Source of the DNA: an uncultured Prevotellaceae bacterium
GTDB lineage: Bacteria > Bacteroidota > Bacteroidia > Bacteroidales > Bacteroidaceae
Direction of reading: 5' to 3'
Length of the DNA stretch: 64,000 nucleotides
Assembly (NCBI GenBank): GCA_900321965.1
Contig: ONYA01000003.1
Span: forward strand, 1 to 64,000
The translations under genes and the position numbers were made by a program. The first letter of the stretch is position 1; each line of letters starts with the position of its first letter. The notes beneath the pieces were generated by a model, which saw only the letters and a program-made list of their open reading frames with translations, did no database searches and had not been told where the DNA came from. Positions 7,968 to 15,800 of the stretch are shown here, piece after piece.

Positions 7968-7975
7968 CAAAGGTA
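7968..7975 (-). promoter_or_regulatory. tonB operon promoter -7 box
   Basis: TACCTTTG on the minus strand, 45 bp before the tonB start. It diverges from the porQ promoter, with a short repeat between them. Confidence 0.65.
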
Positions 7976-7978
7976 CGA

Positions 7979-8015
7979 AATAATTGTGAATTGTGAATTG
8001 CGAATTGTGAATTAT
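7979..8015. repeat. AATTGTGAATTG repeats between divergent promoters
   Basis: Four or so direct repeats of a 7-bp unit (GTGAATT) lie exactly between the tonB and porQ promoters. Confidence 0.75.
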
Positions 8016-8019
8016 TTAG

Positions 8020-8027
8020 TAACTTTG
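8020..8027 (+). promoter_or_regulatory. porQ promoter -7 box
   Basis: TAACTTTG, 23 bp before the chosen porQ ATG. A GTG within this region could open the same frame but would overlap the promoter. Confidence 0.65.
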
Positions 8028-8050
8028 TGGCCGAATTGAGGATATTTAGG

Positions 8051-8995
8051 ATGAAGAGAGCTGTTTTTGCCGCCGTTTTACTGTTATCTGTGCTTCTGTC
8101 CGAGGCGCAGGAGAGCCAAACCATATATAATTTCCTGCGTCTGCCCGTTAGTGCCCACGTGGCTGCCTTGGGCGGTGACAACATCACACTGGCAGAGGAC
8201 GACGCCACGCTGATATTCCATAACCCCGCACTTATCAATAATGTGACCGACCGCACCGTGAACCTGAACATGATGACTTATATGGAAGGGGCCACAACGG
8301 GCAGCGCCTCCTTTATCCGTGCTGCCGGCGAACGCGGCACATGGGGTGTCACAGGCCAGTATATGAGTTACGGTACGATGAAGGAGACCACCGCTGACGG
8401 TCGGCAGACGGGAGATTTCTCGGCTAAGGACATCGCGGTAGGAGGTTCATTTGCCTACGCCCTGAACGAACGGTTCACGGGCGGCATCACCGCCAAGTTC
8501 GTTGCCTCGTACATCGGCCAGTACAACTCGATAGGCGCCGCCGTCGATTTAGGACTGAACTACTATCACAGCGAGAGCGAACTCTCCATATCGGCGGTGG
8601 CCCGCAATCTGGGCGGACAATTGTCAGCCTACGAGGATGACTTCGAACGAATACCCCTCGACCTTCAGGTAGGCTTCACCAAGCGGCTGTTACGGTCGCC
8701 GCTGCGGCTGTCAGCCTCGCTCGTCCGTCTGAACGACTGGGAGTACGGCTTAGGCAAGCACATCGTCATCGGTGCCGACCTCATTCTATCGCCACAGTTC
8801 TACATTGCTGCCGGCTACAACGCCCTCCGCGCTGCTGAGATGAAAATCAACGAGAGCGACGGGGCCAGTGCCCATGGTGCAGGCCTCAGCATTGGCGGCG
8901 GTCTGCAACTACAGCGGCTGAAGCTGCAAGTAGCATACGCCAAGTACCACGTCAGCACTTCATCATTATTGTTTAATATCAGTTACGCACTATGA
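8051..8995 (+). CDS. porQ: Type IX secretion system protein PorQ
   Basis: Outer-membrane beta-barrel of the PorQ/PorV type, part of the attachment complex that anchors type IX-secreted proteins to the cell surface. The product (about 314 aa) has a signal peptide ([20 protein letters not shown]), the family hallmark [36 protein letters not shown], and alternating beta strands to the end (LLFNISYAL). The ATG at 8051 is used because it starts the signal peptide just after the promoter. porQ next to cmk is a conserved pairing in Bacteroidetes; here the genes overlap by 4 bp (ATGA). Confidence 0.9.
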   Translation: MKRAVFAAVLLLSVLLSEAQESQTIYNFLRLPVSAHVAALGGDNITLAEDDATLIFHNPALINNVTDRTVNLNMMTYMEGATTGSASFIRAAGERGTWGVTGQYMSYGTMKETTADGRQTGDFSAKDIAVGGSFAYALNERFTGGITAKFVASYIGQYNSIGAAVDLGLNYYHSESELSISAVARNLGGQLSAYEDDFERIPLDLQVGFTKRLLRSPLRLSASLVRLNDWEYGLGKHIVIGADLILSPQFYIAAGYNALRAAEMKINESDGASAHGAGLSIGGGLQLQRLKLQVAYAKYHVSTSSLLFNISYAL

Positions 8996-9675
8996 AAAAG
9001 ATTACCATAGCTATTGACGGCCACTCCTCGTGCGGCAAGAGCACGATGGCCAAAGCCCTGGCCCGCAAAGTGGGCTACGTCTATGTAGACACCGGCGCCA
9101 TGTACCGCAGCGTCACCCTTTACGCCCTGCGTCACGACCTGTTCCGCGAGGACGGCAGTATCAAGACCGAAGAACTGGAGACTGCCCTGAAAGACATGGT
9201 CATCGAACAGAAGCTTGTTGACGGCAAGACCACCACATTCCTTAACGGTGAGAACGTAGAGCGCGACATCCGAACCCTTGAGGTCAGCAACCACGTCAGT
9301 CCCGTTGCCGCCCTGCCGTTCGTCCGCACAGCCCTCGTTGCCCAGCAGCAGCGTATGGGCGAGAATGGAGGCATCGTCATGGACGGCCGCGACATCGGCA
9401 CCGTCGTCTTCCCGCACGCCGAACTGAAAATCTTCGTCACCGCCTCGGCCGAGGTGCGTGCCCAGCGCCGCTACGACGAACTGAAAGAAAAAGGGATGCC
9501 CGCCGACTACGAGGACATCCTGAAAAACGTTCAGGAGCGCGACTACATCGACTCCCACCGCGAGGTATCGCCCCTACGCCAGGCCGACGATGCCCTGCTT
9601 CTCGACAACAGCCACATGACCATTCCCGAACAGGACGAATGGCTCATGCAGCGGTTTGAGGAAGCAACGAAATAG
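8992..9675 (+). CDS. cmk: Cytidylate kinase
   Basis: Phosphorylates CMP and dCMP with ATP in pyrimidine salvage and RNA turnover. The 227-residue protein begins [21 protein letters not shown] (P-loop), followed by [15 protein letters not shown] and, in the core, [34 protein letters not shown], all CMP-kinase signatures. The NMP-binding insert typical of bacterial Cmk is present. Its start overlaps the stop of porQ, so translation is probably coupled. Confidence 0.96.
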   Translation: MKKITIAIDGHSSCGKSTMAKALARKVGYVYVDTGAMYRSVTLYALRHDLFREDGSIKTEELETALKDMVIEQKLVDGKTTTFLNGENVERDIRTLEVSNHVSPVAALPFVRTALVAQQQRMGENGGIVMDGRDIGTVVFPHAELKIFVTASAEVRAQRRYDELKEKGMPADYEDILKNVQERDYIDSHREVSPLRQADDALLLDNSHMTIPEQDEWLMQRFEEATK

Positions 9676-9677
9676 CA

Positions 9678-10595
9678 TTAACAATTACTGCTGATAGCAT
9701 CGCGGCACTGCTCCATCAGCCACTTCGGCGTGGAGGTGGCGCCGCAGATGCCTACGGTCTCGATGCCGTTGAGCCACGAGGGGTCAATCTCCTCAGGACC
9801 TTCAATCAGGTGGGAGTTGGGATTGACGCGCAGGCACTCGTTATAGAGCACCTTGCCGTTGGAACTCTTGCGGCCGCAGACAAAAAGGATGAGGTCGTGA
9901 CGCGCAGCAAACTGCGAGATGCCACCCATGCGGTTGGCTACGGAACGGCAAATGGTGTCGAAGCTCTTGAAGGTGGCCGTGGGGGCAATGTGCTGCTGGA
10001 TATACGCGATGATGCGGTGGAACTCGTCAAGCGACTTCGTCGTCTGGCTATAGAGATAGATGTCGCGGGTGAAGTCAAGGCGCTTCACCTCGTCAAAACT
10101 CTCGATGACGATGGCAGAGCCTTCCGTCTGTCCGACAAGACCAAGAACCTCGGCATGACCTTTCTTACCAAAGATGACGATGGAAGCCCCCCCTACTGCC
10201 CCCGAGGGGGCTTCAATAGACGGTAGGACATTCGTGTCCCCCTCGGGGGACGACAGGGGGGTCTCGTATTGTTTTTTGATGCGCTTTTGAAGCTGTAGCA
10301 CGACGGGGCAGGTGGCATCGATGATCTCAATGTTATTCTGGCGGGCCAGTTCGTAGGTAGCAGGGGGCTCGCCGTGAGCACGCAGCAGCACCTTCACATT
10401 GTGCAACTGCCGCATCTGCTTATGGTCGATGGTGACAAGTCCCATCTGCTTCAGCCGTTCACACTCCATACCATTATGAACGATGTCGCCCAGACAGTAG
10501 AGCGTTTCGCCGCGTGCCAGTTCTTCTTCGGCCTTCCTGATAGCGGTGGTGACACCAAAACAGAAGCCGCTGCCGTTGTCAATCTCTATTTTCAT
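9678..10595 (-). CDS. ispH: 4-hydroxy-3-methylbut-2-enyl diphosphate reductase
   Basis: Last step of the MEP pathway, making IPP and DMAPP with a [4Fe-4S] cluster. The three cluster cysteines are visible in GFCFGV (residue 12), DATCPVV (near 95) and DTICRSVANR. HGEPP and the SQTT/SSNG substrate motifs are present. The 305 residues include an insert of about 28 (ETPLSSPEGDTNVLP...GAVGGAS) between KRIKKQY and IVIFGKKGHAEV, encoded by a G/C palindromic repeat at 10186-10262; normal IspH joins these segments directly. The insert keeps frame and the gene is otherwise intact. The start overlaps the end of meaB by 4 bp. Confidence 0.95.
   Translation of the reverse strand: MKIEIDNGSGFCFGVTTAIRKAEEELARGETLYCLGDIVHNGMECERLKQMGLVTIDHKQMRQLHNVKVLLRAHGEPPATYELARQNNIEIIDATCPVVLQLQKRIKKQYETPLSSPEGDTNVLPSIEAPSGAVGGASIVIFGKKGHAEVLGLVGQTEGSAIVIESFDEVKRLDFTRDIYLYSQTTKSLDEFHRIIAYIQQHIAPTATFKSFDTICRSVANRMGGISQFAARHDLILFVCGRKSSNGKVLYNECLRVNPNSHLIEGPEEIDPSWLNGIETVGICGATSTPKWLMEQCRDAISSNC
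10186..10262. repeat. G/C palindromic repeat inside ispH
   Basis: Two palindromes, GCCCCCGAGGGGGC and TCCCCCTCGGGGGA, are separated by about 30 bp and bounded by runs of C and G. A close relative lies in the GH127 gene at about 56870-56921, in the opposite orientation relative to its host gene. In ispH it is in frame. Confidence 0.85.
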
Positions 10596-11758
10596 AGGCT
10601 TTTAAAATAGAGGTCGAGCAAGTCCTGAGCTGCCACAAACGAGGTTTTCTGTCCGGCAAGGACAGTCTGCTCGGCCTGCTGCAGCTGCGCCTGCACCACC
10701 TTATTATGATAGAACGACGCCTTCAGGTGCTCGTTGATGCTTTCGTACATCCAGTACTTAGCCTGTTCGTTGCGGCGATGGTCGAAATAACCATTGGCCT
10801 TCACGAAGTCGATATACTGGTAAACCATATCCCAAATCTCCTTCACACCCGTTCCGTAGAAGCCGCTGTAGCAGAGCACCTTCGGCAGCCAACCACTCTC
10901 AGGCATCGGGAAGAAGTGGAGGGCGTTGCGGAAGTTGGTGGCGGCCATCTGGCAGCGGTCAACATTGTCGCCGTCGCACTTGTTGATGACGATGCCGTCG
11001 GAGATTTCCATGATGCCACGCTTGATACCCTGCAGCTCGTCGCCCGTGCCGGCAACCTGGATGAGCAGGAAGAAGTCGACCATCGAGTGGCAGGCCGTCT
11101 CGCTCTGCCCTACTCCGACGGTCTCAACGAAAATCTTGTCGAAGCCGGCAGCCTCACAGAGGATAATCGTCTCACGCGTCTTACGTGCCACACCGCCAAG
11201 AGAACCGGCCGACGGACTGGGGCGGATGAACGACGAGGGATGCTGAGCCAGCTTCTCCATACGCGTCTTGTCGCCAAGGATGCTGCCCTTGGAGCGCTCG
11301 CTGGAAGGGTCGATGGCCAGGACGGCGAGCTTGCCGCCATGCTCACGGAGGACGTGCATACCAAACTCATCGATACTGGTAGACTTGCCGGCGCCGGGAA
11401 CACCGCTGATACCCACGCGAATGCTCTTGCCGCTATAGGGCAGGCAGCGGTTAATCACCTCTTGCGCCTTCGCCTGATGGTCAGGGTTGACACTCTCTAT
11501 CAGCGTCACGGCCTGCGACAAGATGGTGACATCGCCACGCAGGATGCCATCCACCATCTCGGCAGCTGACAGTTCCTGGCGACGGAAGCGTCCACGCTTC
11601 AAATAGGGGTTGATAATACTCTGTTGCTCAACGCCGCTGTTGACTTGCAGACCGGCGAACTCAGCACTATTCTCGGGATGGACAAGACCCACCCCCGGCC
11701 CCTCCCTGCGAGGGAGGGGAGCAGAATCCTTGTTGGTTGTTTTGTTGTTATTTTCCAT
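10592..11758 (-). CDS. meaB: MeaB/ArgK-type G-protein chaperone of methylmalonyl-CoA mutase
   Basis: GTPase that protects and reloads the adenosylcobalamin enzyme methylmalonyl-CoA mutase. Motifs: Walker A GISGVPGAGKSTSIDEFG, the switch region AIDPSSERSKGSILGDKTRM, FVETVGVGQSE (DxxG-like) and VINKCDGDN (NKxD). It is 388 residues. The first 40 or so are low in complexity and include SAPLPRREGPGVGL, encoded by a short repeat at 11685-11722 that also occurs in mfd and at the end of the DUF1573 gene; the conserved domain starts near INPYLKRG. The mutase genes are not in this window. ispH follows with a 4-bp overlap. Confidence 0.93.
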   Translation of the reverse strand: MENNNKTTNKDSAPLPRREGPGVGLVHPENSAEFAGLQVNSGVEQQSIINPYLKRGRFRRQELSAAEMVDGILRGDVTILSQAVTLIESVNPDHQAKAQEVINRCLPYSGKSIRVGISGVPGAGKSTSIDEFGMHVLREHGGKLAVLAIDPSSERSKGSILGDKTRMEKLAQHPSSFIRPSPSAGSLGGVARKTRETIILCEAAGFDKIFVETVGVGQSETACHSMVDFFLLIQVAGTGDELQGIKRGIMEISDGIVINKCDGDNVDRCQMAATNFRNALHFFPMPESGWLPKVLCYSGFYGTGVKEIWDMVYQYIDFVKANGYFDHRRNEQAKYWMYESINEHLKASFYHNKVVQAQLQQAEQTVLAGQKTSFVAAQDLLDLYFKSL

Positions 11759-11815
11759 TATCTCTTGTGGTAATTACTCCCCTCCTTATAGGGAGGGGCT
11801 GGGGGTGGGTCTTAT
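11683..11815. repeat. Inverted pair of ACCCACCCCC...GGGAGGGG repeats
   Basis: One copy (11683-11722) lies in the meaB N-terminus and an inverse copy (11770-11815) in the end of the DUF1573 gene. Together they can form a stem of close to 38 bp across the intergenic gap. Each copy is itself palindromic around CCCTCC...GGAGGG. A further copy occurs in mfd at 24645-24690. Confidence 0.85.
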
Positions 11816-12838
11816 GGTGATGATGACTTTCGACTGTTTCGGGTCGTTGGTGATCATCAGCACACGGGGGACAGCGCGCGCCTTTTTCAGTTCGGCAGCC
11901 ACAGCCGTCACTTTCATTCGTGTCGATTCACCAGGCATCAGACGGCTCTTGCCGAGCGTCACCTTCAAGCCACGGGTGAACATCTGCAGCGACGTGATAT
12001 CAAGACGCGACAGACCCGTATTAGTCAGGATGATTTCACCCGAAGTTTTCGACCGCTTGCCAAAATCCAGATTGAGCGTTGTGTCCGACAATTCAAGCAC
12101 AGGCGCATTTTCCGTCTTGATGACAGGCGGCAACAATACTGCCGACACAGGAATTTCTGTCGACGAATTCACTTTCTCACCTAATTTCTGTGCCAGATAG
12201 ACCGACGTCTGCGTCAGGCCGTAGTCGCGTATCTTATCGGAATGGAGCGTGAAGACCACCTTGCCGCCATGTCCGGGAGCCAGCGTCTCAGGATAGGCTT
12301 TGGCCGTGAGGTAAGCCGGCAGATGGAGCACATTCGGCCGCATCGGTTGCGTCCCGTTATTCATGACAAGCATCTCGAAAGTACACTGCTCACCCTTGTT
12401 GACGTTATCAAACTCCAAATTATTGATGGTTCCTAACAGTCCGTTGTAATCGTAAGGATAAGAGCCGCTCCAGTCTTTCATATCAGCCAACACAACACCT
12501 GTCATCGTGATGTAGACGGGTGTCTTGGAACCATTCGAGAGGATAGCAGCCTGCTTGTTGAAGTGTCCTAACTGGCGGGCATCGTAGGTCATACGGATGG
12601 TGAACTTGTCGCCAGCGCCTATCTCATCTTTCGGGAACTCCACCTTCGTACAGTAACAGTCGGCCTTCACATCGCGGATGACCAGCTTGCGCAGACCTTT
12701 GTTGCGCAGTTCAAAGGTGGCGGTGACAGGCATCTCATAGCCAGTACGACCAACGTCCACCGTCGTCTTCGACACGCTCAGACGTTGTGCCTGAGCAGCG
12801 CTAAAGTATAAAATAATCAATAATAAAGCCTTTTTCAT
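11786..12838 (-). CDS. Exported DUF1573-domain protein
   Basis: Secreted or periplasmic protein with Ig-like ASPM/Hydin-type repeats. The start at 12838 gives a signal peptide (MKKALLLIILYFSAAQAQ); an upstream in-frame start would lie in the preceding gene. Two beta-sandwich units are visible, each with the pattern ...FELRNKGLRKLVIRDVKADCYCT and ...IILTNTGLSRLDITSLQMFTRGL, which match DUF1573. The last residues (RPTPSPSL) are encoded by the repeat at 11770-11815. It overlaps the upstream alpha-2-macroglobulin-like gene by 4 bp (ATGA). Function unknown; linkage suggests a shared envelope role. Confidence 0.85.
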   Translation of the reverse strand: MKKALLLIILYFSAAQAQRLSVSKTTVDVGRTGYEMPVTATFELRNKGLRKLVIRDVKADCYCTKVEFPKDEIGAGDKFTIRMTYDARQLGHFNKQAAILSNGSKTPVYITMTGVVLADMKDWSGSYPYDYNGLLGTINNLEFDNVNKGEQCTFEMLVMNNGTQPMRPNVLHLPAYLTAKAYPETLAPGHGGKVVFTLHSDKIRDYGLTQTSVYLAQKLGEKVNSSTEIPVSAVLLPPVIKTENAPVLELSDTTLNLDFGKRSKTSGEIILTNTGLSRLDITSLQMFTRGLKVTLGKSRLMPGESTRMKVTAVAAELKKARAVPRVLMITNDPKQSKVIITIRPTPSPSL

Positions 12839-15800
12839 TCTACTTTGATGGTTTGTGATTTCGTGGTGCCGCGATACTCCGAGGCATAGGCGCACTGCAC
12901 GGTGCAGGTGCCCGTCTCATACTTTCCGGCACGGTCGATATAGTATTCTGTCTCGATGACGTGCTTGCCCTTGGCCAGACGATCGAAATAATAGTTCGTC
13001 ACGTTATCGCGAGGCGTCACATAACAGCCTAAGTGCCAGTCGTAGCCGCTAAGCTGACGGACAGGCTCCATACAGGCGGCCCGGCGGTCCTGAATCTGCA
13101 CAAAGTCGAGGTCGCGCTCGCTCTGGATGGTCAGGCGGACGGTGACGCGAGAGCCTATTTTTAGAGGAGAGAGGAGAGAGGAGAGAGGAGAGAGATTACT
13201 ATCCAACACTTCTCGTTTCACGCTGACGCCGCTGGCCTGATTCTTGATGTCGCTCGTCGTCTGCATGAACTGGGCATAGACGGCGCCCCACGACGTACCC
13301 TCGCTCGTCTTATTGGCGGTGAAGGTCTTCTCACCCTGATACGGCTGGGCGGTCTTCACATAGCCGATGCCGGCAGTCGCCTTCGGCGTCTCAATAGCCT
13401 TCCCGTCGAGGCTCAGGTCGGCATTGGGCCCCATAAGACCCATAGGACTCATAGGACCTATATGTCCCATAAAAGCATACACCGCATCCACACTATTCAG
13501 CGGCGTGTCCCAAGCCTGCGTGCGCTTCTCCTGCAGCAGCCAGCGGCGCATCTCGTCGAGTGTCTGCTGGTCGTCGGGCGTCAGGCGCTGGATAGCCTCG
13601 ATGGCTGCCACCTGCGTCGGTATGCGATAGTCGCGCCAAGAATAAGCGGCACGTGGGGTGTCGTAGTAGCGTCCCATATCCTCCTTGTACACGGTGAATT
13701 CCTTCAGGCTCTTAATATAAAGTGGTGAATCGAGGATAATGGCCGACAAAGCCTTCTCGTAGATGGTCTGGTTTTTGATGTCCTTCTTGAGCAGACGGAT
13801 GAGGTAGTCGTTGGCCTGCTGCACGTCGGTGGGCAACCGCCGCCCATCGAGCTTGCAGATGTAGAGCCACTGCAGGGCGTTGAAGCTTGGGAACGACGGC
13901 TTGCGGCCTTTCTTCTCTTGCTTCTTCATCTCTTTGACCAGGTCCACCATCTCGTGACCGAGGAAGCTGATAGCTTTGGTAAGCATCTGCTGCGTCGACG
14001 ACTGTTCACCAACCATCACATTCTGACGCACCATCATCTCTGCGACGGCAACAGTCATATAGACGGAGCCGGGCATCTCGGGCCACCAGCTCCACGAGCC
14101 GTCGCCACGCTGCAGTTTGCGGAGTTTGTCGAGAGCCGATTGCTGGCGCTGCTGCATCGTGTTCTCGTCGAAGAAGTCGGCCAGACGCTGGCGCTGCTCC
14201 GACTCACGGTCAGCATCAGCCACCCACGGCGTCTCGTTCAGCACGAGGTCCTTCAGTTCCTGGTTCTTCTCCAGCTGGGAGTGTAGTGATGTCTCCTCCC
14301 CCTTCTCCCGTTTCCACTGCTCGAAGACCGTCTTGGCCTGCGGCACCTGGTCTACGATATGCTTGCCGATGCTATTGGCATAGAGCGAGGCAGACTGACA
14401 GATGGCACAGTCGTCGTGAGGCTGGCCGATGGCGGGCAGGGCCTGAATCATCAGCCAGGCAGGGTTGTTGGTATATTCCATCGTGAGCTTACCCTGCGTC
14501 ACACCAGCAGGGAACAGCTGCGTCAGATCGATAGTCTTCGTGCCCGGCTCGTTCTGCGTAAACGGTACGGTGACGGTAACACGTTCACGGTTGGGCAGGA
14601 TGGGCAGGTAGTGCTGCTCGCCGTCGCTGAAGCCGTCGCCAGCGGCTACCACCTTGGCTATAAGCAGTGACGGGAACGAAGCGTCGGTGGCAACGGCAAA
14701 CGTCACGCTGCCCGTCTCACCGGCTTTCACGGCAAAAGGAGCCGACTGCGTGAGCACGGTCTTTTCCGTTTCCGGGTCGATGAGCGTCAGACGGGCCGTT
14801 CCGCTGATGTCACCCTCGCTGGTATTGATGACGCGTGCCGTAATGGTGGCCTTGTCGCCCTCGCGGATGAATCGCGGCATGTTGGGCTGCACCATCAGTT
14901 GCTTTTTGGCCACGGCCTCGCCTTCGAGCATACCGAAGCAGATGTCTGTGGTATGTGCAAAACCCATAAAGCACCACGTCGTCAGACTCTCGGGCAGGGT
15001 GAACTTCATCGTCACCATGCCTGTCGTGTCGGCCTGCAGTTGCGGATAGAAGAAGGCCGTTTCCTGCAGGTTCTCACGAAGCGGCACCTCGGCGGTCTCG
15101 TCGGCAGATGCTTTCTGTGCACCGACGGCAATCTCCTGCCGTAACACAGCTTTCTCTTCCAAGACATCGTTAGCAGCCACGTCGAAGGAGCCAATAGCGG
15201 TTTCCGCCTGTGGCGCAGCGGCCTTGGCTAAACCCCTACCGCGAAGGCGCACGCTGCCTACCATCATCCGATGATAGTATGTCGGGAAGAGCGACTCGTC
15301 GAAATGGGTAAAGTCGAACGGACTCACCTTCAGGGAGTTGAGCGTCTGCACACCACTGAGCCGCAGGGAATTCCACGTTCCGAACTGCCAGCTGGTGCTG
15401 GGCATGGCCAGCCACGAGTAGGGGTAGAACCCCCAACGATGATTAACAAAGTGGTCGAGACTCTTATCATATAAGGTGGCCATCAGCTGGGCGTCGGCGG
15501 GTTGGCCGTCGGGCGTCTTCACCGTCAGCGACCATTCCTCCTGCTGGCCTGGCGTGAGCCGGTCGCGGAAAGTCTGCCACTCCAACCGCAGTTTCTTATC
15601 GGGCAGCGGACGCTGCAACTGCACGTCATGGCTGTAGCAGCGTCCCTGCTTCATCCAGGCAAAGGTGAGCAGCAAGCCGTTGCCGTATTCCGGTTTGTAC
15701 GTAAACTTACGGTTCAGCAACTCATTGGAACGCTCCACGGCGCCACTCTCTATCACCCGGTCGCCACTGATGATGCTGTAGACAATATGGACGTCCTTAG

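Noticed and set aside
8027..8050. GTG start for porQ
   Set aside because: It overlaps the -7 box and would put eight residues before the signal peptide.
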